A stretch of 41,692 nt of DNA from Bacillota bacterium (GCA_023444055.1 JAEZRV010000027.1:1-41692); one strand, 5' to 3'; counted from the first letter of the stretch, positions 18,127 through 26,657 are shown. Translations and numbers: made by a program. Notes: a model not told the origin generated them from the sequence alone.

Positions 18127-18294
18127 AAACAAATAAAGGAGGTACCGAGCTCATGCCATTTCTGTCATGATGTTTTTGTGCAAAATGCAGGGCATGGGCA
18201 TAATTATGATAAATCTGTATTGGATGCTTCATTACCTGCAATTTTATTATACTCTCATAGAGGCTATATAAAACCATTTTATATAATAAACTGA
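18127..18294 (+). pseudogene. Unrecognised coding-like fragment at the PKS cluster edge
   Basis: An open frame of about 55 codons follows a stop at 18124. It contains AAAGGAGG at 18136 but has no ATG in frame; the nearby ATG at 18153 is in another frame and stops after five codons. The peptide has protein-like composition (CHFCHDVFVQ, AGHGHNYDKS, SLPAILLYSHRGYIKPFY) and ends at TGA 18292. It looks like the truncated or frameshifted beginning of a gene. I do not recognise the family. The preceding 17951-18126 holds only short interrupted frames. Confidence 0.3.
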
Positions 18295-18361
18295 ATATTC
18301 AAAATAGTGCTTTTTTAGTATACGAAGTAATGGAAAAAGAGCTGCAATAAAGATTCTAGAT

Positions 18362-18586
18362 ATGAATGGATGAAATTGGAAATTAAGTAATGCAGATAAC
18401 GAAAAAGTTAACTCCGATACAATTTTTTTCTATCATCAAAATAATGACGTAATTTGGGCTGAATAATATGGCGGAAATATTATAAAAGGAAATATTTTAG
18501 GAAATGTAAATACGGATTTTATATTGGATTTGTTTATCATTAAATTAATTAAAATTCAAGCTTTTATATTTTATAAATCAATTTAA
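18362..18586 (+). pseudogene. Decayed small protein gene, 'n-acetylglutamate synthase'-labelled family
   Basis: Reading from ATG 18362, the frame gives MNG, stop (18371), NWKLSNADNEKVNSDTIF, FYHQNNDVIWAE, stop (18464), YGGNIIKGNILGNVNTDF, then loses likeness and ends at 18584. The pattern 'SN..NGEVSS.T.F.YHQ....WAEYSGG.I.KG.LIG.V...' is that of a roughly 110-residue family often labelled n-acetylglutamate synthase in clostridia and bacilli (true function unknown to me). Two in-frame stops fall where that family has coding residues; the second is where WAEYSGG has Tyr. The C-terminal half is missing. The assignment is from memory of the family pattern. Confidence 0.5.
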
Positions 18587-18658
18587 AGGCATTTCTATTT
18601 TTAGAGCTGTCTTTTTTGCATATAAGAACAAATAGAAGCTGAGACACAAAAATATATA

Positions 18659-18704
18659 AATATTGCCAATTATATTCATTATTATGGATAAAATTGGCAA
18701 TATT
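18659..18704. terminator. Inverted repeat between PKS cluster and convergent dockerin gene
   Basis: A perfect 13-base inverted repeat, AATATTGCCAATT at 18659-18671 and AATTGGCAATATT at 18692-18704, with a 20-base loop. It lies 68 bases past the stop of the convergent dockerin gene, in the only gap between the two converging units. A run of A residues lies on both flanks. A bidirectional terminator is the simplest reading, although the stem is AT-rich and the loop long. Confidence 0.4.
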
Positions 18705-18771
18705 AAAAATATCAAGTTTAAACAGAATGATAATCTGTAATCCATATTAAAGTTAAATTGCTATATATCAC

Positions 18772-20151
18772 TTACTTGATACTTTCATAGAATGTAATTG
18801 AAACACCATTTCCACCCATGCCTGGATTGGAGCTTAAGTACAACTTCTGGTTTAAGTATGAATATTTACTGTCTGCTCTAACCTCAAATATAGGTACTAG
18901 AGAACCAAATTGTCCAGCATTTCGAACAATAATGATTTCTCCGTCATTAGTTTCCCAAAGATATTTAGCATCAATTGTCATTGGATTGGATAGGTTCTGA
19001 TAATCAGCACCAGCTGATATAATCTTAGCTGTTAAATTTCCAGTTACAGTACCACCAGTTATAGGAATAACATTTCTGTTTCTACCATTTTTAGTTGCTC
19101 CAACTGATTGACTTCCTCCTAAGGCAACTTGCTCTGTTATAAACACATTGCCATTTCTTTCATTGGATGCTATTCTATAGTCCCATGGCTGATATGGCAT
19201 ATCAGTAGGTTTGGTTACATTTACTGAATTTGCTACGTCTGCAGTATAGTTAACATTTGATACGTCATAAACACTTATTTTTATTGTGTTAGATGCTGAG
19301 TCTACAACACGTCTGCCAACAAATTTACCAGAGTTGAGCCAGTTACATGAGCTTGAGTTTGGAGCTTCAAAGTCGAATACAATTCTCACATCATTTTGAT
19401 TTAAACCTGTCCCAGCACTTCTTAGGTATATGTAACTTCCGTCATTCGATCTAAGCATTAATATTTGCTCAATTTCTGTTACACCATTTGAAAGCTCTAA
19501 CTGGAAGTCAAGTCCTCCAGACATTACAGAACCATTAAATTTAGAAGAGCTTATTGTGCCATTTTGTATTACATAAGCTTTTCTCTGTCCATATTGAGTT
19601 TTTCCTAGATTATAGCTATTTTGAAGCTTCATGATAGTTTCAAAAACAAGTACACCTTTTTCAGGCTTTGGTATTCCGTTAGACATTCCACATGCCCATG
19701 AATTATGTGGAACTAGAATCTTGTCACTTGAATCAGGAGTGGTTTGATCAGCAGGGAAAACTGTAATCAAACCAAGGAGGTATTTTTTCATTGCTGCGAA
19801 ATCGAGAGCATCTGTCGAACCGTCACCAGTAACATCTGAAGCTTGCATGTTTGGTAAAGTAGTTTCTTTCCCTAAGAGATAAGATTTCATTAATGCTAAA
19901 TCTACTGCGTCAATTGCATTATCCATATTAACATCCCCATATTTACTATTAGAAGCCATTGCTACTGTTTGGATGGTTGAAGGTGCACCTACATACGTTG
20001 TCTCTGACATATTAGCCACAGCCAATGTATCTGTTGTCTCTGACATATTAGCCACAGCCAATGTATCTGTTGTCATTAACGATACAACAATAGCACTAAT
20101 CATTATCATTGGTAAAAATACTTTTCTTACTGGAAATTTGACTTTGTAAAT
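18772..20151 (-). CDS. Secreted dockerin protein with two DUF3237-like repeats
   Basis: A cellulosome-type secreted protein of about 459 residues. The order is a signal peptide (basic KVKFPVRK, hydrophobic core, then LAVA), a duplicated DTLAVANMSETT segment, a type I dockerin (two calcium loops, DVNMDNAIDAVD and DVTGDGSTDALD, each followed by a helix with MKxYLLG), a short Thr/Pro/Ser linker, and two tandem modules of about 150 residues. The second module has ITGGTVTGNL...AGADYQ...DAKYLWETNDGEIIIVRN, the pattern of DUF3237 domains, and the first is a diverged copy. The dockerin suggests attachment to a cohesin scaffoldin. The catalytic or binding role of the repeats is unknown. Start choice: the first ATG (20109) lies inside the signal peptide and lacks a ribosome site. 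A strong GAGGAGGG at 20165-20158 is followed six bases later by ATT at 20151, which opens a complete signal peptide. The nearest conventional start would be the ATG at 20109. Confidence 0.85.
   Translation of the reverse strand: MYKVKFPVRKVFLPMIMISAIVVSLMTTDTLAVANMSETTDTLAVANMSETTYVGAPSTIQTVAMASNSKYGDVNMDNAIDAVDLALMKSYLLGKETTLPNMQASDVTGDGSTDALDFAAMKKYLLGLITVFPADQTTPDSSDKILVPHNSWACGMSNGIPKPEKGVLVFETIMKLQNSYNLGKTQYGQRKAYVIQNGTISSSKFNGSVMSGGLDFQLELSNGVTEIEQILMLRSNDGSYIYLRSAGTGLNQNDVRIVFDFEAPNSSSCNWLNSGKFVGRRVVDSASNTIKISVYDVSNVNYTADVANSVNVTKPTDMPYQPWDYRIASNERNGNVFITEQVALGGSQSVGATKNGRNRNVIPITGGTVTGNLTAKIISAGADYQNLSNPMTIDAKYLWETNDGEIIIVRNAGQFGSLVPIFEVRADSKYSYLNQKLYLSSNPGMGGNGVSITFYESIK
19997..20068 (-). 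repeat. 36-bp perfect tandem duplication in dockerin gene
   Basis: Two identical 36-base units, 19997-20032 and 20033-20068, followed by six more matching bases (GTTGTC), encode DTLAVANMSETT twice. They fall just after the hydrophobic core of the signal peptide, so both copies contain a possible signal-peptidase site (LAVA-N). Perfect identity suggests a recent slippage duplication. Confidence 0.9.
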
Positions 20152-20157
20152 ATAAAT

Positions 20158-20211
20158 CCCTCCTCGTATTTTAAGTCATAGCTTTTTACCTTTTCTAGAG
20201 GTTGAGCTATG
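20158..20211 (-). promoter_or_regulatory. Leader hairpin with anti-Shine-Dalgarno loop before the dockerin gene
   Basis: On the - strand a 7-bp stem CATAGCT/AGCTATG (20211-20205 with 20183-20177) encloses a smaller ACCT/AGGT stem (20202-20199 with 20191-20188). The enclosed CCTC (20201-20198) is complementary to the GAGG of the ribosome site GAGGAGGG at 20165-20158. Pairing of loop and ribosome site would mask translation initiation, so the leader could be a translational switch. I do not recognise it as a known riboswitch class. Confidence 0.35.
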
Positions 20212-20539
20212 CTTTTAAAAATATTTGCTCAAAAAGCACTAAGTCACAATAATGAGGTTATTGAGCATATTATCATTATATAATATATCTGAAAAAAATA
20301 AAGGAATTATTACAAGTTATAACTATATTATAGATTTAAGGTAAATAATTATATTTTTTTAACTAAGCTAGCTGTTCCAGCACATGTTAATTTATCAAAT
20401 TACTCTCTTTGTTTATACACGATTGTATGACCATATTCAATTGCACTCATAATAGTTTTTTCATACAGATATGAATCCTAATTTTATTATTGTAATATAA
20501 TAAATATCCTAAAGAGCATTTGAATTAAATTTTATTTTA

Positions 20540-20568
20540 TTGACACATTGTAAAAAACTTCATATAAT
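20540..20568 (+). promoter_or_regulatory. Consensus sigma-A promoter of the P-type ATPase gene
   Basis: TTGACA (20540-20545), exactly 17 bases, then TATAAT (20563-20568): a perfect vegetative promoter 254 bases upstream of the ATPase start. A long leader therefore precedes the coding region. The rest of the 20212-20539 gap is AT-rich, holds the divergent upstream region of the dockerin gene, and shows no gene. Confidence 0.75.
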
Positions 20569-20573
20569 ATATA

Positions 20574-20595
20574 TGAACGATTAAGCATATGTTCA
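20574..20595 (+). promoter_or_regulatory. Operator-like palindrome at the ATPase transcription start
   Basis: TGAAC, 12 bases, GTTCA sits directly after the -10 box, covering the expected transcription start. ArsR/SmtB-family metal repressors bind TGAA/TTCA-type dyads in just this position in front of zinc/cadmium ATPase genes. The arms are short and no arsR gene is present in the window, so the assignment is tentative. Confidence 0.35.
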
Positions 20596-20700
20596 GATAC
20601 ATGACTTTGATAAAGACTTCGTTAAAAGTAAAAAATATGTTTAAATGCATGATTTTGAGGAAGTCTGCATTGAAAGTAAAAATATGTTTAAGTGCACTGA
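20588..20700 (+). repeat. Two and a half imperfect ~48-bp direct repeats in the ATPase leader
   Basis: Unit A (20588-20635) and unit B (20636-20682) each begin TATGTTYARATRCATGA and end in AAAGTAAAAA, matching at roughly three quarters of positions. A third, partial unit starts at 20683 (TATGTTTAAGTGCA). They fill the untranslated leader between promoter and ATPase gene. They may be repeated operator or RNA elements, or simply a tandem duplication. No coding frame runs through them. Confidence 0.55.
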
Positions 20701-20822
20701 GAATCACATTTCTATAGAAAATAGAGAATAGAATTAAAAATATGCTTATAAAAAAGCAAACATACTGAGAAAAGAGATTTTCAATTGAGTATTAAATTTT
20801 AAAAGTCGGTGTGGGAGGTAAA

Positions 20823-23045
20823 ATGTTTACTATGATTAAAAAACAGATTATTTTAGAGGGGCTAAACTGTGCTAACTGCGCAGCCAAAATCGAAGAAAAA
20901 GTAACACAAATGGAGAATGTAAAAGCTGCTTCAATAAACTTCATGTCAAAAATACTTACAATTGAAATTGAGCATATAGAAAAATTTGATGATACTTTAA
21001 AGGAAGTAGAAACAATAGTCTCAAAGATAGAGCCAGATGTTATTGTAAAAGAAAAAATTATAGGACAAAAGGTTAAAGAACAAAAAGATATAGAACAAAT
21101 GCCAATAGAGCAAATTAATAAAGTGCAAAAGCCTAATGAGCAGAGGAAATTAAAGATAAAGGCATATGGTGAAAATAATATTAAAAAATTTGTTTGTTTT
21201 GGAATAAGCGTTGTGCTGTTCTGCACTGCTATCATCTTAGAAACATCCTTTTGGATTGAATTTACATTATTTTTTATTAGTTATTTATTTGTTGGCTTAG
21301 ATGTTTTGATAAAAGCTGTTAAAAACATTATAAGGGGGCAGGTATTTGACGAGAACTTTTTGATGGCAGTTGCTACTATAGGTGCCTTTGCTATCAAAGA
21401 ATTTCCAGAGGGTGTAGCAGTTATGCTTTTTTATCAAATAGGTGAATTTTTCCAAGATTACGCTGTTGACCGCTCGAGACAATCAATTACAGCATTGATG
21501 GATATAAGACCTGATTTCGCTAATATAAAAGTTGGTAGTGAAATAATTAAAGTATCTCCTGAGGAAGTGGAAATTGGAAGTATTATTATTGTTAAACCAG
21601 GAGAGAAAATCCCGCTCGATGGAAATGTTCTTGATGGAAAGTCAATGGTTGATACTTCGGCTCTAACAGGAGAGTCAGTTCCAAGAGAAATTGAAGAGGG
21701 AAAAGAAGCTTTGGCTGGATTTATTAATCAAAGCGGTGTTTTGACAATTGAAGTTACTAGGAAATTTGGGGAAACTACTGTGTCAAAAATTCTTGACCTT
21801 GTTCAAAATGCCAGCAATAAAAAGGCTACAACTGAGAACTTTATTACAAAATTTGCAAAGTACTATACACCAATTGTGGTTTTTTCAGCGATAATACTAG
21901 CTTTTTTACCTCCATTGATTCTTCAAAACGCTACTTTTGGGGAATGGATTCACAGAGCATTAGTATTTTTAGTTGTGTCATGTCCCTGTGCGCTAGTTGT
22001 ATCAATACCGTTAAGCTATTTTGGTGGTATAGGTGGAGCTTCAAGGAATGGTATACTTGTTAAGGGAAGTAATTATCTTGAAGCTCTGAATAATGTAGAC
22101 ACAATTATTTTTGATAAGACCGGAACTTTAACAAAAGGAACCTTCGATGTTACAAAAATCAATGCTGTCGGAAAAATTAATGAACAGGAACTTCTAAAAA
22201 TTGCTGCTTTAACAGAGTCCTATTCAAACCATCCAATTGCATTGTCAATAATGAGAGCGTATGGTAAGCCGATAAATAAAGCTTCTATAGAAAAATATGA
22301 TGAAGTATCAGGATATGGAATTAATGCAGTAATTGAAAATAAAAAGGTTTCTGTTGGTAATATAAGGTTAATGAAGAAAGAGAATATTAAAGTAGATGAC
22401 ATTCATTCAGTAGGAACAGTTGTGTATATTGCAGTTGATGGAGATTATGCTGGGAATATAGTGATTTCTGATGAAATTAAGCAAGACTCAAAGGTTGCTA
22501 TTTCAGAGCTTAAAAAAATTGGAATTGAGAATATTGCTATGTTAACAGGGGATAATGATTCTGTTGGTAGAACAATTGCAGATAGCATTGGAATAGAAAA
22601 AGTATATACGGAACTACTACCTGACCAAAAGGTAGAAAAATTGGAATTAGAATTAGCGCAAAAATCAAAAAATGGTAAGGTTGTTTTTGTTGGAGATGGA
22701 ATAAATGATGCTCCAGTATTAGCAAGAGCCGATGTTGGTATTGCAATGGGCGGTTTGGGTTCTGATGCTGCAATTGAGGCTGCTGACGTTATATTAATGA
22801 CTGATGAACCTTTGAAAATTGTTTCAGCCATTAAAATTGCAAAAAAAACTAGACGCATAGTATGGCAGAATATAGTATTTGCATTAGGCATAAAATTTTT
22901 AGTGTTAGTTCTTGGAACATTTGGAATAGCAACTATGTGGGAGGCTGTATTTGCTGATGTGGGAGTTGCTTTAATAGCAATACTAAATGCGATGAGAACG
23001 ATGAAAATAGATAAACAACTATTTATATATACAGGAAAGTATTGA
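20823..23045 (+). CDS. P1B-type heavy-metal ATPase (Zn/Cd/Pb class)
   Basis: A 740-residue membrane pump that exports divalent soft metals using ATP. An N-terminal heavy-metal-associated domain has the metal-binding GLNCANC motif (CxxC) near residues 12-18. A charged, Gln/Lys-rich linker follows, then transmembrane helices. The translocation motif is CPC at 387-389. The phosphorylation site DKTGTLTKG has Asp431. The nucleotide-binding HP dipeptide is in SYSNHPIA, and the hinge is GDGINDAP. The C-terminal AMGGLGSDAAIEAADV region is typical of the zinc/cadmium/lead branch rather than copper pumps. ATG 20823, just after GGGAGG, is preferred; a GTG at 20811 and an ATG at 20832 are in frame. It stands behind its own promoter and palindrome. 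The low GC is unlike the PKS genes. Confidence 0.92.
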   Translation: MFTMIKKQIILEGLNCANCAAKIEEKVTQMENVKAASINFMSKILTIEIEHIEKFDDTLKEVETIVSKIEPDVIVKEKIIGQKVKEQKDIEQMPIEQINKVQKPNEQRKLKIKAYGENNIKKFVCFGISVVLFCTAIILETSFWIEFTLFFISYLFVGLDVLIKAVKNIIRGQVFDENFLMAVATIGAFAIKEFPEGVAVMLFYQIGEFFQDYAVDRSRQSITALMDIRPDFANIKVGSEIIKVSPEEVEIGSIIIVKPGEKIPLDGNVLDGKSMVDTSALTGESVPREIEEGKEALAGFINQSGVLTIEVTRKFGETTVSKILDLVQNASNKKATTENFITKFAKYYTPIVVFSAIILAFLPPLILQNATFGEWIHRALVFLVVSCPCALVVSIPLSYFGGIGGASRNGILVKGSNYLEALNNVDTIIFDKTGTLTKGTFDVTKINAVGKINEQELLKIAALTESYSNHPIALSIMRAYGKPINKASIEKYDEVSGYGINAVIENKKVSVGNIRLMKKENIKVDDIHSVGTVVYIAVDGDYAGNIVISDEIKQDSKVAISELKKIGIENIAMLTGDNDSVGRTIADSIGIEKVYTELLPDQKVEKLELELAQKSKNGKVVFVGDGINDAPVLARADVGIAMGGLGSDAAIEAADVILMTDEPLKIVSAIKIAKKTRRIVWQNIVFALGIKFLVLVLGTFGIATMWEAVFADVGVALIAILNAMRTMKIDKQLFIYTGKY

Positions 23046-23177
23046 CGTTTAGTTAGTAGCCTTTCGGTTAAAAATATGAATATAAGAACTATTTCTAAGA
23101 ATGATTGAATGATGAAAGCTAGTATGATATAGTTGAGATGTAAATGTTGTCGATAATACGCTTTTTGGGGTGGAATA

Positions 23178-24908
23178 GTGAAAAAATATACATTGCACGA
23201 TGTTAGAGATGTCAAGAATTTGAAGGAATTATTAAATCAAAGTGCTAGCCTTTTTGGGGACAAGCCTGCTTTTAATATAAAGAATGAAAATGGTGACTTT
23301 AAGGATATTAACTATTCTCAGTTTAAGGATGATGTTGATTCTTTTGGAACACAATTGCTTAATCTTGGGCTAAAGGACAAATGTATAGCTGTCATCAGTG
23401 AGAATAGATATGAGTGGTGTGTGACATATCTTGCAACCGTTGGTGGCACAGGAGTAATAGTTCCGATAGACAGAGAGCTCCCAGATAATGAAATAGAAAA
23501 TATATTGAATCGTTGTAATGCAGATGCTATTGTTTATTCTCAAAAGTATAATGAACGTATGAAAAACTTATTTAAGAAATCTTGTTCTATTAAATATTAT
23601 ATAAATATGGATGCTGATCAAGACAAAGAATTCTGTTTGTCCTTTAGCCAACTTTTGAATAAAGGCAGGGATATGGTGGAACGTGGGAACAGAGATTTTA
23701 TAGAAGCACAAATTGACAATAATTCGCTTGCAGCTTTACTCTTTACTTCTGGAACAACCGGGCTTGCAAAAGGAGTAATGCTAAGCAATAAAAATATATG
23801 TTCAAATATAGTTGCAATTTGTTCTACTGTCCTGGTAGATACCAATGACCACTCTTTGTCAATTTTACCTTTGCACCACACCTATGAATGTACAATCGGT
23901 TTTCTGTTGTTTATATACTCAGGGGCAACCATATCATTTAACGAGGGATTAAAGCATATAGCCAAAAACTTTAAAGAAGTAAGACCTACAGTTTTGATAG
24001 CTGTACCATTAATTGTAGAAAATCTGTATAAAAAGATATGGATGCAGGCGGGGAAAACAAAGTTTGGAAAGCTAAAACTGAGATTAGCACTTTTTATAAC
24101 AACTTTTTTAAATTGTGTATTTCATATTGATATCCGCAAAACGGTATTTAAGCAGATACATGAGAGTGTTGGAGGAAGACTGAGACTGATTATAACGGGT
24201 GCGGCTGCGATAGACCCAGAAATATCTAAAGGTTTCAGGAAAATGGGAGTCAGAGTTTTACAGGGATATGGATTAACAGAGTGTTCTCCATTGGTTACAG
24301 GTAATAGCGACTTCATTTGTAAAGATAATAGTGTTGGTAAGGTTTTGCCAGGTGCTGAGGTTAAAATTGACAGGCCTGATGAAAATGGCATAGGTGAAAT
24401 ATTGACTAAGGGTCAGAATGTAATGCTAGGCTATTACAAAGATGTAGTTTCTACAGGCAAAAGTATTATTGATGGTTGGTTTCATACTGGAGATTTAGGT
24501 AAAATTGATAAAGCCGGATACGTATATATTACTGGCAGAATCAAGAACATAATTATTATTAAAAATGGAAAAAATGTATATCCAGAGGAACTAGAAGCAT
24601 CAATAAATAAAAACCCATGTGTTCAAGAATCAATTGTTTCTGGTGATTTAGATGAATCTACTGGTGAAATGCATATTCATGCACATATATTACCCAATTT
24701 GGATTATATAAAGGATAAGTTTAAAGGTGCAAATTTATCAAAGGATGAGCTATCGAAGCTATTTAGCGATATTATTAAAAATATAAATAAGGAATTACCT
24801 TTATACAGACGTATACGAAAATTTACTTTGCGAGACAATGAGTTTATAAAGACCACTACTCAGAAAATTAAGAGATATGGACAGAAGGATACAAAAATAC
24901 AAATATAG
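23178..24908 (+). CDS. AMP-dependent acyl-CoA/acyl-ACP synthetase (FadD-like)
   Basis: A 576-residue member of the adenylate-forming family, which activates a carboxylic acid as acyl-AMP and transfers it to CoA or a carrier protein. Visible core motifs are the ATP loop LLFTSGTTGLAKG (about residue 188), LPLHHTYE, GYGLTECSPLV, GWFHTGDLG (about 437) and GRIKNIIIIKNGKNVYPEE. The long-chain fatty acid ligase subgroup fits best. The actual acid cannot be read from sequence. GTG 23178 follows GGGGTGG by five bases, and no better start is seen. The gene follows the ATPase by 132 bases and ends before a clear terminator. A link with the PKS cluster (starter activation) is possible, but composition and distance do not support it. 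Confidence 0.88.
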   Translation: MKKYTLHDVRDVKNLKELLNQSASLFGDKPAFNIKNENGDFKDINYSQFKDDVDSFGTQLLNLGLKDKCIAVISENRYEWCVTYLATVGGTGVIVPIDRELPDNEIENILNRCNADAIVYSQKYNERMKNLFKKSCSIKYYINMDADQDKEFCLSFSQLLNKGRDMVERGNRDFIEAQIDNNSLAALLFTSGTTGLAKGVMLSNKNICSNIVAICSTVLVDTNDHSLSILPLHHTYECTIGFLLFIYSGATISFNEGLKHIAKNFKEVRPTVLIAVPLIVENLYKKIWMQAGKTKFGKLKLRLALFITTFLNCVFHIDIRKTVFKQIHESVGGRLRLIITGAAAIDPEISKGFRKMGVRVLQGYGLTECSPLVTGNSDFICKDNSVGKVLPGAEVKIDRPDENGIGEILTKGQNVMLGYYKDVVSTGKSIIDGWFHTGDLGKIDKAGYVYITGRIKNIIIIKNGKNVYPEELEASINKNPCVQESIVSGDLDESTGEMHIHAHILPNLDYIKDKFKGANLSKDELSKLFSDIIKNINKELPLYRRIRKFTLRDNEFIKTTTQKIKRYGQKDTKIQI

Positions 24909-24996
24909 TTAATTACTCTAATTAATAGTTAATTACTCCAATTATTATAATTATTATAATTGTATTAAAGGCAATATAAAAAACTAAAATTTTGAT

Positions 24997-25021
24997 GGCT
25001 GCCTATAATTGGCGGCCTTTT
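24997..25021 (+). terminator. Rho-independent terminator after the acyl-CoA synthetase gene
   Basis: GGCTGCC (24997-25003), a 7-base loop, GGCGGCC (25011-25017), then TTTT. The stem is seven pairs including one G-U. It lies 88 bases past the stop and closes the unit before the MATE gene. Confidence 0.8.
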
Positions 25022-25180
25022 GACTAACATAAGCAATATGTCAACTAGCGATATTATTTGACTTTTGGTTATTGTAACTTGAAGTGCAAATATTATTATA
25101 TTGAATTATAATACATATATTTTTACAAGCTTTATGGAGAAAATAAACTTATAGGAAGTGCTAAAAGGTTGTGATAATTA

Positions 25181-26509
25181 TTGTACACAAAAAGAGATTT
25201 ACTACGTCTATTCATTCCTGTATTTATAGAACAGCTTCTTTCTACTGCAATTGGTGTGGTAAATACTATGATGGTAAGTGGAGTAGGAGCTTATGCAGTT
25301 TCAGGTGTTGGAATTGTTGACTCGATAAACGTTGTAGCAATGAATTTATTTATGGCAGTTTCAACAGGCGCTACTGTAGTAATATCGCAGCATTTAGGTG
25401 CTGGTCAAAACAAAGAGGCTTCTAAGACAGCAGCACAGTCAATTGCAGCGGTTGTATTGCTATCAACCCTTACAGGCTTGGGACTTTATTTGTTTGGTCA
25501 GCCAATAATAAACTCTTTATTTGGGAATGCAGAGCAAATTGTTAAATCTGCGGCTAAAACATATTTAGTATGTTCTGCTGTTTCATATCCTTTTTTAGGT
25601 CTATTTAATGCGTTTACAGGTATTTTAAGAGCAAATAATAACTTTAGAGCATCTATGACTGCAGCCGTTGCTTCAAATATTATTAATGTTGCAGTTGGAG
25701 CGGTATGCATCTTCTATTTAGAATTGGGTGTACTTGGAGCAGGAATTGGCATGATTTCTGCTAGAGTTTTAGGGGCACTAATATTAATTCAGCCGTTATT
25801 TACCGATAGCAAAATGGGAATTTCAGGTGAGTCATATAAAATCACATCCAAGATATTAAAACCCGTTTTATATATAGGAGTTCCAGCAGGATTAGACAGT
25901 ATTGTTTTTAACGGTGGAAAACTATTGGTTCAAACATTTATTACATCTTTAGGTACAGCAGCACTTGCAGCAAATACCATTGCTGGTTCTGTTAACTCTC
26001 TAATTAATATACCTGGAAATGCTGTTACAATTGTATCTGTATCTGTAATAGGATACTATGCTGGGGCTGGATTACGGGATGACTTGAGAAAGATGATAAA
26101 GAGATTGACGCTTTATGCAATGGGACTGCTAAGTGTGGTGTCATTAGTGTTTTTCCCATTTATACAAAGCTTTATAGGACTTTATCAGCCCACAGAGGAT
26201 GTTTTAAAAATGGCACTACATGTAACATATTTAACTTTAGTATGTATACCTCTATTCTGGCCAGCTGGATTTGTTGTTCCTGCATGTTTACGAAGTACGG
26301 GGGATTCTGTTTTTATCACAATAGTATCTATATCAAGCATGTGGCTTATAAGAGTTCTCTGCGGGTATATACTTATGAAATATACAAGCCTGGGACTTAT
26401 GGGAATATGGATTGCTTGGTGCTTTGACTGGGTAACACGAGGGGTACCATACTGTATAAGAACATTCTCACGTAAATATGAGAAGTATTTGCCAAAGGTT
26501 GAAACATAA
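25181..26509 (+). CDS. MATE-family multidrug/cation exporter
   Basis: A 442-residue polytopic membrane protein with about twelve hydrophobic segments in two homologous halves, as in the multidrug and toxic compound extrusion family (Na+ or H+ antiport of drugs and metabolites). The N-terminal stretch RLFIPVFIEQLLSTAIGVVN and the following TMMVSGVGAYAVSGVG are typical of helix 1-2 of clostridial NorM-like members. TTG 25181 is used because the conserved N-terminus begins there; an AAAAGG lies 12 bases upstream. A TATAAT at 25107-25112 may be its -10 box. The substrate is unknown. Export of the nearby polyketide would be speculation, because an intact unrelated region separates them. Confidence 0.9.
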   Translation: MYTKRDLLRLFIPVFIEQLLSTAIGVVNTMMVSGVGAYAVSGVGIVDSINVVAMNLFMAVSTGATVVISQHLGAGQNKEASKTAAQSIAAVVLLSTLTGLGLYLFGQPIINSLFGNAEQIVKSAAKTYLVCSAVSYPFLGLFNAFTGILRANNNFRASMTAAVASNIINVAVGAVCIFYLELGVLGAGIGMISARVLGALILIQPLFTDSKMGISGESYKITSKILKPVLYIGVPAGLDSIVFNGGKLLVQTFITSLGTAALAANTIAGSVNSLINIPGNAVTIVSVSVIGYYAGAGLRDDLRKMIKRLTLYAMGLLSVVSLVFFPFIQSFIGLYQPTEDVLKMALHVTYLTLVCIPLFWPAGFVVPACLRSTGDSVFITIVSISSMWLIRVLCGYILMKYTSLGLMGIWIAWCFDWVTRGVPYCIRTFSRKYEKYLPKVET

Positions 26510-26657
26510 TTTGCACAATGGGAAATATTAACACTTGTTTGATAAGCACTGTATATGAAATGTCTCATAATATTAGGCAATATTTATGAAATCTTTATCT
26601 ATTCAGTTGCTACTCTTAAAGTGGGACTCAAAATATTATAACAAATTAGTGTAAAAA

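Noticed and set aside
18141..18152. GGTACCGAGCTC is identical to a 12-base piece of a common cloning polylinker (KpnI-SacI).
   Set aside because: The bases on both sides differ from the polylinker and the surrounding DNA is continuous AT-rich chromosomal sequence, so a chance match is more likely than a vector join. A single read across it would settle the point.
22445..23215. A 256-codon open frame on the - strand opposite the ATPase gene.
   Set aside because: It is antisense to the conserved hinge and C-terminal region of the ATPase, has biased Ser/Ile-rich shadow composition, and resembles no family.
23178..26509. Assigning the acyl-CoA ligase and MATE exporter to the polyketide cluster as starter activation and export.
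   Set aside because: They are more than 5 kb from the cluster, behind decayed DNA, a - strand dockerin gene and a metal pump, and share the AT-rich composition of the host region. Only proximity supports the link.
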